Below are positions 1-5,378 of a stretch of 5,378 nt of DNA, one piece after another. The notes under the pieces were generated by a model. That model worked only from the letters and a program-made list of their open reading frames with translations. It was not told the origin of the DNA and made no database searches. Source of the DNA: Phocaeicola_A sp963643925 (GTDB lineage Bacteria; Bacteroidota; Bacteroidia; Bacteroidales; Bacteroidaceae); assembly GCA_963643925.1 (NCBI GenBank), contig CAVINS010000123.1, forward strand, positions 1 to 5,378, written 5' to 3'. The position numbers and the translations under genes were made by a program. Position 1 is the stretch's first letter; every line of letters starts with the position of its first letter.

Positions 1-1341
1 TTTCATGGCAACGATGTCCTTTTTGCTAAGACCACGCTTGAGCAATTCATGGCAGATGTAACGGGCACGGGATGCGCTCAACGGGTCGTTGATTTCATCA
101 GAACCTGTTGCCTCGTCAGCCGCACCGATCACCTTCACTGACAAGCCATATTTTTTCGCAACACGTGCCAGTTCATCAAGGTTTACAAGTTGCGACTTGT
201 CTGTCAGATTTGTCGTGCCAAGTTCAAAGAAAAACAGAATGGGAGCACCAATACATTCCTTGCGTTCCTGCATCAAAGACAGATAGTTGGAACAATCAGC
301 TGAAGCATCTGTTCCACTATTTTCTGATGAATCAGACAAGTCGCTTGTTAGCGGAGAGTTTCCGTTCCAGTCCTTATGTCTGAGTCTTGCGCGAAGCGAG
401 TTCAGACCACTGTAGTCGTTTCTCGGATAAGAAGTTTCAGTCGAGTTTCCGGCAGAATTTTCAAAGACACCGCCATATTTGGACAGAAGTCCTTCAATCT
501 GAAGAATCTTCTTCAACTCAGCCAACGTCCGTACATCCTTGTCGTGAAGACTTTTGTAACGAAGATTTGTGCCATAAAGTTTTGTGGCATATTCCGTCAG
601 CCATTCATTCTGCGCAATGTATGGCCGGGCATCAATAGCCCGTTTCCACCCCACCGGTCCGATGTTGATGGACAATCCGGCAGTAAGTGACAACAGGTTG
701 TCTCCGAACTTGCCACTTTTGCCATAGCCGTCGAAATCCTGCATCGTAGTGATGTTGCCCAATTCCGCAACAACGGAGATGCGCTTTGACAAGCGGTATT
801 GCCCCTGCACGCCGTAAGAGATGGCAAAAGGCTTCTTTCCGTTCTCAATATTGTGCATCATTCCGACACCTACGTAGGGTATGACACTCCATCTTGCGAG
901 TTGATTGTTCTCCTTTGAATATCCTCCAAGAACATTCCAAAGCAGGTCGGCGTGAAGATACTGATAATCTTGAGATTCCGAGTTGCAGTCTTTGAACTGG
1001 CAGCGGCTATAGTCCATACGGCCGCCTATAGATGGCGTAAACCACTTCCCGACCGCCACATTGAATGTCGGTTTCATTCTTCCGAACAGGTCATTGCACC
1101 CCAGCGGTTTCCCAAGGAATGAATTAGCACCGCCTCTCACTTGAAAGAACCAGTTGTCTTTCCAAGGAGACGAAACAAAAGTCCCCTTCAAGTAGGTCGG
1201 CTCCAGCGGACGGAGCATTTCCGTATCGTTGAATACCGGCGTTTCAGCGATTGTGTCCACCGGTGAGATGTGGACAGAGGCTCGCGCAGAAACTGTCATG
1301 GCGAGCGACATTATAAATATCAGAGTATGTTTCATTGTCAT
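1..1341 (-). CDS. OmpA-like outer-membrane protein, partial (3' end beyond the left edge)
   Basis: The frame is open for 447 codons from ATG 1341 to position 1 with no stop, so the C-terminus is missing. Residues 1-22 look like a signal peptide: Met-Thr-Met-Lys, a hydrophobic stretch, then an S-A-R-A cleavage-like site. Residues about 45-245 alternate aromatic, glycine and polar residues (for example NWFFQVRGG, VGKWFTPSIGGRMDYS, YGVQGQYRLSKRISV), as expected of a transmembrane beta-barrel. A Ser/Asn-rich linker at about 300-350 leads to an OmpA/MotB-type peptidoglycan-binding domain from about residue 366. In it, D409 (AADEAT) and R425 (LSASRA) match the Asp/Arg pair that binds diaminopimelate in OmpA. 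Perhaps 20-35 residues are lost. The protein likely spans the outer membrane and anchors to peptidoglycan. ATG 1335 is an equally good start. It lies 46 nt after the relaxase gene, same strand, perhaps co-transcribed. A role in transfer is not shown. Confidence 0.85.
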   Translation of the reverse strand, partial: MTMKHTLIFIMSLAMTVSARASVHISPVDTIAETPVFNDTEMLRPLEPTYLKGTFVSSPWKDNWFFQVRGGANSFLGKPLGCNDLFGRMKPTFNVAVGKWFTPSIGGRMDYSRCQFKDCNSESQDYQYLHADLLWNVLGGYSKENNQLARWSVIPYVGVGMMHNIENGKKPFAISYGVQGQYRLSKRISVVAELGNITTMQDFDGYGKSGKFGDNLLSLTAGLSINIGPVGWKRAIDARPYIAQNEWLTEYATKLYGTNLRYKSLHDKDVRTLAELKKILQIEGLLSKYGGVFENSAGNSTETSYPRNDYSGLNSLRARLRHKDWNGNSPLTSDLSDSSENSGTDASADCSNYLSLMQERKECIGAPILFFFELGTTNLTDKSQLVNLDELARVAKKYGLSVKVIGAADEATGSDEINDPLSASRARYICHELLKRGLSKKDIVAMK

Positions 1342-1349
1342 TTACTTTA

Positions 1350-1386
1350 TGATGAATACTTTTTAGGTAAATACAAGACTTCATCA
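1350..1386. repeat. 7-bp inverted repeat between relaxase and OmpA-like genes
   Basis: TGATGAA (1350-1356) and TTCATCA (1380-1386) are perfect inverted copies separated by 23 nt. They fill most of the 46-nt gap between the relaxase stop and the next start. On the minus strand no T-tract follows the second arm, so this does not look like an intrinsic terminator and read-through into the OmpA-like gene is plausible. A 7-bp match can arise by chance. Confidence 0.25.
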
Positions 1387-1387
1387 G

Positions 1388-2839
1388 TTATCTCTTATGC
1401 TTCCTTGCCACTTTCGGATGCATCAACCTGTTGGCCATCATCATGCAGCGGCGAGCCCAGGAACGGTTGTCTTCATCGTCATCGCGGCCCCATTTGAGGT
1501 CACTCCCTCCGCCTCCACCACCATGAGTTTCGGCAAAAGTTGTGGCATCGTCTATCATTCCGAAGAAGATGAGTTTCGCGCAGTGAAGCACTTCCGCTCC
1601 CCGGTTAGAAAACGAGTCCAGCAAAGACCCGTCAAACAATTCCAACGTTTCTGAACTCAGATGCGGCAAACGTTCATTGTATTCCTTCACCATATCCTCC
1701 ACCAGTACATCCTTCATAAGCGTGTTCACATTATGCTGTATGTCACTGGAATACTTGTATGCCTCTTCCCTAAGTTCTTCTGTCCGCTTTTCTATGTCGG
1801 CCATGTCCTGCTTGAGCAGTTCGAGTTTGTGATCAGCCTCCTTGAGCTTGACCTCCTTGTCATCCAGTTTCTTCTGAATATCGGAAAGCTCCCCCTCAAG
1901 TTTTCTGACCTGTTCAAGTAAGGCCTCAGGATTGTCATGCGAAGAAAGTATCTTGCGTTGCAAATCGGCAAGTTGCTTCTCTTTCTCCGATTTTTGAGCC
2001 TTGAGGTTTTCAACCATCGTGCCCAGGCCTTTGGCCCGCTTGATTGCAAAAGCGATTTCCACCTTCAGGTCAGCAAGAGTCCGCTGATGCGCGGCTATTG
2101 ATTGCTCGATGGTAGTACATTCTTCCGACAGATGCCGGCGGTATTCCTCAGTGGAACGATGCTTGGCACCCGTTTCCGATATGCTTGTACCACGCTCCAT
2201 TCCCCACTTGCGGTTCACTTCTGCGAACTCACTGTGGAGGGCTTTCATACGTGCCGAGAACTCGTATTTGTCTTTGCCGGCAAATATCCTCTTGTACGCA
2301 AACTTGCCGTTTTGAAGTGGCAAAAGTGTGCAGTGAACATGCGGATTAAGTTCGTCCAAATGAACAATGAATGCAACGATGTTCTGTTCACCATATTTCT
2401 CGGCAACAAACCTGTACACATCCTTTGCCCATTCTTCAATGTCCTTGCAGCGTGTTATGCCAGAATTGTCAGCACCCCTGGTAAGGTCAACATGCTGTTT
2501 GTCAAAGGCAAGTTCATGCATGCGCCCTCTTGAACCGCCAAAGATGAAATTCACCACGGTGCGGAACTTCGGCTCAGCCAGACCCTCATTCGGGTCTTTG
2601 ATGCCCATGGAGCGCAGTATATCAGCCATTCTTTCAGGAATGCTCTTCGTCTTGTCAATAGCACAGACCTTACCACCGCGTATCTCGAAGTTGAGATGCT
2701 CGCGTGTGCGGTCATAGTTGCCGCTGTCTATAGCAGACTTCCATCCGTTCTCCGTCCAGCGGCGCTGATGCTCGTTGCTCTGGGCCGTTGTAATGCCCTT
2801 TGAAGGACGGAAGTCCATCACTTGTTTTGCTCCTGCCAT
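1388..2839 (-). CDS. MobV/Pre-family mobilisation relaxase
   Basis: The 483-aa protein should nick one strand at the origin of transfer, stay covalently bound to the 5' end and pilot it into a recipient. Family motifs are in order. Motif I is around SNEHQRRW (residues 21-28), with H24 the candidate nucleophile by position relative to pMV158 MobM H22. Motif II is NYDRTREHLNFEI (41-53). The metal-binding motif HLDELNPHVH (160-169) has H160, D162, E163, H167 and H169. Residues about 235-365 are a long Glu/Lys/Leu-rich coiled coil, as in MobM. The C-terminus has six consecutive glycines (440-445), an acidic DDDED patch and a WARRCMMMANRLMHP helix ending in basic residues. Length is close to MobM (about 494 aa), so it looks intact. 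ATG 2839 is preceded by an AT-rich leader without a Shine-Dalgarno site. The structured 2840-3061 interval lies immediately upstream. No coupling protein or second mobilisation gene is visible. Confidence 0.93.
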   Translation of the reverse strand: MAGAKQVMDFRPSKGITTAQSNEHQRRWTENGWKSAIDSGNYDRTREHLNFEIRGGKVCAIDKTKSIPERMADILRSMGIKDPNEGLAEPKFRTVVNFIFGGSRGRMHELAFDKQHVDLTRGADNSGITRCKDIEEWAKDVYRFVAEKYGEQNIVAFIVHLDELNPHVHCTLLPLQNGKFAYKRIFAGKDKYEFSARMKALHSEFAEVNRKWGMERGTSISETGAKHRSTEEYRRHLSEECTTIEQSIAAHQRTLADLKVEIAFAIKRAKGLGTMVENLKAQKSEKEKQLADLQRKILSSHDNPEALLEQVRKLEGELSDIQKKLDDKEVKLKEADHKLELLKQDMADIEKRTEELREEAYKYSSDIQHNVNTLMKDVLVEDMVKEYNERLPHLSSETLELFDGSLLDSFSNRGAEVLHCAKLIFFGMIDDATTFAETHGGGGGGSDLKWGRDDDEDNRSWARRCMMMANRLMHPKVARKHKR

Positions 2840-2870
2840 AAAACACTTAATTTTTTAGTGTACAACCCAC

Positions 2871-2901
2871 GTGTCCCAGCTTGCTGCTTGTCTGGGCACA
2901 C
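2871..2901. repeat. Bulged stem-loop just upstream of the relaxase start
   Basis: GTGTCCCAG (2871-2879) pairs with CTGGG-ACAC (2892-2901) with one bulged C at 2897, a 9-bp stem with a 12-nt loop. A competing hairpin, CAGC-TT-GCTG (2877-2886), uses part of the same left arm, so only one can form at a time. It lies 31 nt before the relaxase ATG. There is no T-tract on either side, which argues against an intrinsic terminator. Confidence 0.5.
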
Positions 2902-2940
2902 CTCCCCGTGACGATAGTCAAAGGGGGGATTAGGCTACCC

Positions 2941-2970
2941 CGAAAGTATCTTTCTTGACCAACGGGCAAG
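2941..2970 (-). promoter_or_regulatory. Weak Bacteroides-type promoter candidate for the relaxase gene
   Basis: On the minus strand TACTTTCG (2948-2941) matches the Bacteroides -7 consensus TAnnTTTG at all but one fixed position. CTTG (2970-2967) sits 18 nt upstream, near where a -33 TTTG box is expected, with one mismatch. If used, the transcript would begin near 2934 and carry the 2871-2901 stem-loop in its leader. The match is imperfect and could be chance. Confidence 0.18.
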
Positions 2971-2977
2971 CCCTGGT
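2958..2977. repeat. Compact hairpin in the candidate oriT
   Basis: ACCA-AC-GGG (2958-2966) pairs with CCCTGGT (2971-2977), giving seven base pairs with a 2-nt AC bulge and a 4-nt CAAG loop. It is the tightest stem-loop in the interval and lies near its centre. Small hairpins of this kind commonly sit beside relaxase nick sites, but the nick base cannot be assigned from sequence. Confidence 0.5.
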
Positions 2978-2994
2978 TTAAGCATCGCATGACA

Positions 2995-3010
2995 CATGTG
3001 CGAGCACATG
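2995..3010. repeat. Perfect 7-bp inverted repeat CATGTGC-GA-GCACATG
   Basis: CATGTGC (2995-3001) and GCACATG (3004-3010) are exact inverted copies with a 2-bp centre. That near-palindromic layout suits a dimeric protein-binding site better than an RNA hairpin, whose 2-nt loop would be strained. It lies between the central hairpin and the right-hand arm of the 11-bp repeat. Confidence 0.5.
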
Positions 3011-3061
3011 ATACAATAGTTCAGGAACGGAGTTGTACACTAGTTAAACACTGTTTGCAGC

Positions 3062-3892
3062 CTACTTCTGGGGCGAGACTAGCGATTTGTCTGCCAAGAG
3101 ACAAACGAAAGGCTTGCACAACTGGCGGAATTTCTCCCTTACAGCAGGACTCTCGCGTGAGAGGACGGGTGACTGCTCGTCCATTACGAGTTCGGCCAGC
3201 GCCTTAGCCGCGTCCAAAAGGGACTCGTAATCTCCGGCAAGATCTTTGCGGAAGAAATCCACCATAGGAATTCGACCGTCAGCAGATTCTTCGGCCAAAT
3301 GGTTCTGCAAGGATGCCTGGCAAATGCTGCCTAGCAAAACAAGACAGAGCCGAAGCTCGTCCTGTGCATGCTCGCCAGTAGAGGCTGTGCCGTCAATTGT
3401 GGCAATCACCTTACAAGAGGCATTGTACAAATGCTCACATTCCTTACCACATTCTTTCGTGGACAGGTCGCCGGATTTCCATCTGGCCAATACGTCACTG
3501 AGTTTCTGTTCAAAGTCATCAAGACATTGGTCAGAAGGCGAAGCTTCATCCAACGAGTTATATTCCTCGAACGAAACAATCTCGCTACGGGTGAGACGGA
3601 TGATTTCGATACGTCCCAACTGTTCAAGCTGCTCCAGAAAAGTTCTAACCGTGGCTCGGTGCCAATGCCAAATATCCGCCAGGCCTGACAGCGTTATCAC
3701 GCATTGGTTCTGGTGGAGAGTGAACTCCTGTTTGCACAAGTCCTTTGGGACATATTGCGAGGAAGCCTTCCGCATAAGGTCAAGGTAGGCTTCGAGGCGA
3801 GTCAGACGCTCGCTGTCCTTTTCTTTCAGAAAGTCAAGCAGGGCCATATCCTCTGCGAACTTTTCCGGATGAGGTTTATTCTTTGTTTTCAT
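3062..3892 (-). CDS. Probable winged-helix DNA-binding protein, function unknown
   Basis: This is a 276-aa protein from ATG 3892; the frame also offers GTG two codons earlier (3898), and ATG is preferred. I do not recognise a named family. The N-terminal 45 residues are charged and helical. Residues about 55-108 look like a winged helix-turn-helix: a short strand (QCVITLSG), a helix pair LADIWHWHRATVRTFLEQLEQLG in which the W-H-R-A-T-V-R stretch would be the recognition helix, then a beta-wing (RIEIIRLTRSEIVSF). The remaining about 165 residues are acidic and mostly helical with several cysteines. This N-terminal type occurs in replication initiators and element regulators, so a role in replication, copy control or relaxase regulation is possible but not shown. 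It starts 50 nt after the membrane-protein gene and may share its transcript. Its stop borders the repeat-rich interval. Confidence 0.75.
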   Translation of the reverse strand: MKTKNKPHPEKFAEDMALLDFLKEKDSERLTRLEAYLDLMRKASSQYVPKDLCKQEFTLHQNQCVITLSGLADIWHWHRATVRTFLEQLEQLGRIEIIRLTRSEIVSFEEYNSLDEASPSDQCLDDFEQKLSDVLARWKSGDLSTKECGKECEHLYNASCKVIATIDGTASTGEHAQDELRLCLVLLGSICQASLQNHLAEESADGRIPMVDFFRKDLAGDYESLLDAAKALAELVMDEQSPVLSRESPAVREKFRQLCKPFVCLLADKSLVSPQK

Positions 3893-3942
3893 AAACACGT
3901 TCTTAAATGGTTTATACTAATCTGAAAAGTCGGCGCCATAAG

Positions 3943-4467
3943 TCACTTCTTGTGGCACTGGTTAGGTGATACATCAAAATAATGATTGACCAGGAGCCGT
4001 CTATTGCTTTTCAGCTTGACCAACATTTCCGGGTCTTTGAACTCCTGTATGATTCTCTGCGACGGATATAAATGGGATGCCTGAAGGACGATGGCCATAG
4101 TAACTGCAAGTGGTATCATATGCGGAATGAATACAACCACCACAGACGCGAATCCAAAAGCCCAGGAAACTTTCCTGTTCTCGTTGAGATAATGCAGCCA
4201 ACGGTCTACATCCATGAACCTGTAAAATACGGCGAAAGCCAGTGTCGAAACAAAAATGCCGTATTCACCCGGGAATGCAGAGATGAACAGAAGGTGAAAC
4301 AACAGCAAAAGTATCAGCAAAAGCTTGCGGTACAATTTCCGGGCATTGGTCAATGCGGCCATGTACTTGTAGAACACTATCATAAAATTGAAAGGACATC
4401 TGTACAAAACTACCGGCACGATGCAAAGCAGTATCAAGCATACAAAAAGAAAAAACGAACTTGTCAT
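3943..4467 (-). CDS. Multi-spanning membrane protein, unknown
   Basis: This is a 174-aa protein that I cannot assign to a family. Hydrophobic segments are at about residues 4-22, 47-65, 69-84 and 100-132; the last is long enough for one or two passes, so four or five transmembrane helices are likely. Basic residues (R42, K44, R47, K48) lie in the first loop, suggesting it faces the cytoplasm. The last about 40 residues (QRIIQEFKDPEMLVKLKSN, then a short tail with H162, H172 and C171) are hydrophilic and probably cytoplasmic. Its ATG overlaps the stop of the preceding gene by four bases (ATGA, 4467-4464), which indicates translational coupling and supports this start. An antisense frame over the same bases is rejected as a shadow. 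Surface exclusion, transport or toxin-like roles are possible, but nothing in the sequence decides among them. Confidence 0.8.
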   Translation of the reverse strand: MTSSFFLFVCLILLCIVPVVLYRCPFNFMIVFYKYMAALTNARKLYRKLLLILLLLFHLLFISAFPGEYGIFVSTLAFAVFYRFMDVDRWLHYLNENRKVSWAFGFASVVVVFIPHMIPLAVTMAIVLQASHLYPSQRIIQEFKDPEMLVKLKSNRRLLVNHYFDVSPNQCHKK

Positions 4468-4850
4468 AATGATGAAGATGAGTAAATGTTATTGTCTCTG
4501 AGATTCGGATTAAGTGCCTGTCTGGTTGCCAGGAGGATGATGCGGTTTACATCGGCGCTGCTCATGTTTGAAACGGATTCTTTGATACGGTTTCTGAAAC
4601 CAGAGTCACTGTTGCGAAACCGGGAAAGAGCCTCGTCAAGATCATATTCGGCGATATTCCAATGCTGACGTTTATGACTGCGCCCATGCTGCCTGAAATC
4701 CTTCAACACGAGTACCCGGCATAGGATGTCTGTCACTCTGCCGTTTCTTATGATGGCATATTTCTGTACACCGGCATAACTGACAACATCGAGCCACGTT
4801 CCATAAGTGCGCATCAGATACACGATGCGCTCATACAACGGTTCCTTCAT
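4464..4850 (-). CDS. Small basic protein, unknown
   Basis: This is a 128-aa soluble protein without signal peptide or membrane segment. I recognise no family. The first about 50 residues look alpha/beta (ERIVYLMRTYGTWLDVVSY, then KYAIIRNGRVTDILCRVLVL). A strongly basic stretch follows (KDFRQHGRSHKRQHW, residues 50-64), which could contact nucleic acid or a partner. The second half is helical, and the tail is serine-rich (SSSSL). The start ATG 4850 shares one base with the stop of the upstream gene (TAATG), and the end overlaps the membrane-protein start (ATGA). Those two junctions give good evidence that the frame is real and that the three genes are translated together. Confidence 0.75.
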   Translation of the reverse strand: MKEPLYERIVYLMRTYGTWLDVVSYAGVQKYAIIRNGRVTDILCRVLVLKDFRQHGRSHKRQHWNIAEYDLDEALSRFRNSDSGFRNRIKESVSNMSSADVNRIILLATRQALNPNLRDNNIYSSSSL

Positions 4851-5248
4851 TAGATAAAGTCGAGAATAACCTTCTCCTTGGGCTTCTGATACTTGAAATG
4901 GCCTGTATGACTGTGCAATTCCAGGTCATTGCACAAATCACCGCACATGAATTCAAGAGACGCATAGACTGTCACGACAATATGGTCAACCATGCCCTTC
5001 TCGTTCGTGTATGCATTGGCTTTGTACATATGTCCGAATGAAGGGTTGGAGTAAGCGCAGCAACTCTTGCCATACCCAGAAAGACCGCTTGGAATGTGGT
5101 GGTAAAGCAGAATGGTCTCATTGTCATCTTCCAGCACATCCATCACTTCTTCAAGCGAGAACTCACCGGAAAGAGGAAAAGTGAGGAGCGCATAATCTTC
5201 ATATACAACAGGTTTCTCCATTTTGACAGTATCCAGAAGCTCCGGCAT
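4850..5248 (-). CDS. Small Cys/His-rich protein, unknown
   Basis: This is a 132-aa soluble protein from ATG 5248. The frame extends upstream to a TTG at 5287 (145 aa), but that start lies inside a perfect inverted repeat, so ATG is preferred; ATG 5221 is a further option. I recognise no family. An acidic N-terminal half (EFSLEEVMDVLEDDNE) is followed by HHIPSGLSGYGKSCC, then C102-x3-C106 and a C-terminal cluster H112, H114 and H117 (LHSHTGH). These residues could bind a metal, but the spacing matches no motif I can name. GLSGYGKS superficially resembles a P-loop but is not a proper Walker A (no GxxxxGK[ST] with correct spacing). It is the first of three overlapping genes and joins the next by TAATG. 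Confidence 0.72.
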   Translation of the reverse strand: MPELLDTVKMEKPVVYEDYALLTFPLSGEFSLEEVMDVLEDDNETILLYHHIPSGLSGYGKSCCAYSNPSFGHMYKANAYTNEKGMVDHIVVTVYASLEFMCGDLCNDLELHSHTGHFKYQKPKEKVILDFI

Positions 5249-5281
5249 ACGGAGCGGATAGACAGAAAGGAAATCACTAGT

Positions 5282-5299
5282 GGCCAAATAAATTTGGCC
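5282..5299. repeat. Perfect 8-bp inverted repeat, possible operator or hairpin
   Basis: GGCCAAAT (5282-5289) and ATTTGGCC (5292-5299) are exact inverted copies around a 2-bp centre. The repeat lies just past the stop of the right-edge gene (5302) and 33 bp before ATG 5248. On the minus strand it contains TTTATTTG (5292-5285), a near match to the Bacteroides -7 box, with a TTTG 17 nt upstream (spacing shorter than usual). A dimeric repressor site over a promoter is one reading. No T-tract follows, so it is a poor intrinsic terminator. Confidence 0.55.
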
Positions 5300-5301
5300 G
5301 G

Positions 5302-5378
5302 TTAATAAACAAAGTCAAATTCTAGTTGCGTACAGTCTTCAACATACTGGTCAAGCCGTTCAGAGTTCGCGAAAAGAT
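5302..5378 (-). CDS. C-terminal fragment of an unidentified gene
   Basis: One minus-strand frame is open from the right edge (first full codon at 5376) to TAA at 5304-5302. It gives 24 residues ending in a run of acidic and aromatic residues (QYVEDCTQLEFDFVY). The composition looks like a genuine protein tail, and the other two minus frames meet stops earlier (5363 region and 5322 region). It is on the same strand as the three-gene cassette and ends about 53 nt before ATG 5248, so it could be an upstream operon member. The fragment is too short to name a family. Confidence 0.5.
   Translation of the reverse strand, partial: LFANSERLDQYVEDCTQLEFDFVY

Larger units (their letters stand above)
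2856..3042. repeat. 11-bp inverted repeat bracketing the intergenic region
   Basis: TAGTGTACAAC at 2856-2866 recurs as an exact reverse complement, GTTGTACACTA, at 3032-3042. The inner spacing is 165 bp. One arm is 17 bp before the relaxase ATG and the other is 20 bp beyond the stop of the winged-helix gene. Each arm contains the palindrome TGTACA. The pair could be two binding sites for one protein (relaxase or winged-helix protein) or part of oriT. The match stops abruptly at both ends. Confidence 0.6.
2840..3061. other. Structured intergenic region, candidate oriT / relaxase leader
   Basis: This 222-bp interval between the winged-helix gene and the relaxase gene holds no convincing ORF but is crowded with inverted repeats: 2871/2892, 2925/2938 (GGGG/CCCC), 2942/2950 (GAAAG/CTTTC), 2958/2971, 2995/3004 and 3046/3052 (AAACA/TGTTT). 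An 11-bp inverted pair lies near its two ends. MobV-type origins of transfer are known to lie just upstream of the relaxase gene and to carry hairpins around the nick, so position and structure both fit an oriT. TAGTGT, present in both outer arms, resembles the start of the pMV158 nick region (TAGTGTG/TTA), but the following bases differ and I cannot place a nick. The repeats could also fold in the relaxase mRNA leader or bind a repressor. Confidence 0.5.

Noticed and set aside
376..690. 104-codon plus-strand open frame
   Set aside because: It is antisense to the OmpA-like gene, which stays open for 447 codons with signal peptide and domain motifs.
1500..1530. Trinucleotide-like repeat in the relaxase gene (CCTCCACCACC on the plus strand)
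   Set aside because: It is simply the six-glycine run of the relaxase tail, explained by coding.
1792..2049. 85-codon minus-strand frame inside the relaxase
   Set aside because: It is an out-of-frame reading of the coiled-coil region, a common artefact of repetitive Glu/Lys/Leu codons.
2102..2533. 143-codon plus-strand open frame
   Set aside because: It lies wholly inside the relaxase gene, opposite the metal-binding motif region, and shows no domain-like pattern; it is an antisense shadow.
3046..3056. Intrinsic terminator after the winged-helix gene
   Set aside because: AAACA/TGTTT is only a 5-bp AT-rich stem with a single-base centre and no following T-tract, so it cannot be called a terminator.
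3246..3788. 180-codon plus-strand open frame
   Set aside because: It is antisense to the winged-helix gene. Its Ser/Arg/Cys-rich composition is typical of a reversed frame, and the minus-strand protein has a coherent fold pattern.
4072..4485. 137-codon plus-strand open frame rich in Lys, Gln and His
   Set aside because: It is antisense to the membrane-protein gene. The minus frame has clear hydrophobic segments and an ATGA junction with its neighbour, while this frame shows no structure.
5062..5110. Walker A (P-loop) in the 132-aa protein at GLSGYGKS
   Set aside because: The glycine spacing does not fit GxxxxGK[ST], no preceding beta-strand pattern or Walker B is evident, and the protein is too short for a P-loop NTPase.

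Overview
The window reads as a mobilisation region from a member of the Bacteroidota (most likely Bacteroidales, such as Bacteroides, Prevotella or relatives), on a plasmid or an integrated mobilisable element. Support comes from a MobV/Pre-family relaxase with a Gly-rich tail and a downstream OmpA-like outer-membrane protein, both of types I associate with that phylum. AT-rich leaders without clear Shine-Dalgarno sites agree. The genus is an inference. No integrase, replication gene with a diagnostic motif, resistance gene, rRNA, tRNA, CRISPR array or element end is visible.

Every credible gene is on the minus strand, so the reading order runs from right to left. At the right edge is the last 24 codons of an unidentified gene (stop at 5302-5304). 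A perfect 8-bp inverted repeat (5282-5299) follows. Next comes a tightly packed set of three unrecognised genes: a 132-aa soluble Cys/His-rich protein (5248-4850), a 128-aa basic protein (4850-4464, TAATG junction) and a 174-aa multi-spanning membrane protein (4467-3943, ATGA junction). After 50 nt comes a 276-aa protein with a probable winged-helix DNA-binding segment (3892-3062).

A 222-bp non-coding interval (3061-2840) then separates this block from the relaxase gene (2839-1388). It is dense in inverted repeats and is bracketed by an 11-bp inverted repeat. It is the best candidate for the origin of transfer and/or the control region of the relaxase. The relaxase gene is followed after 46 nt by an exported OmpA-like protein whose last few dozen residues lie beyond position 1.

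A working picture, which is inference: the relaxase nicks DNA in the 2840-3061 interval and pilots the strand through a conjugation machine supplied elsewhere. The winged-helix protein may control or assist this or replication. The three-gene cassette and the OmpA-like protein are accessory or cargo functions of unknown role. The overlapping three-gene cassette and the structured interval are the parts most worth a second look.
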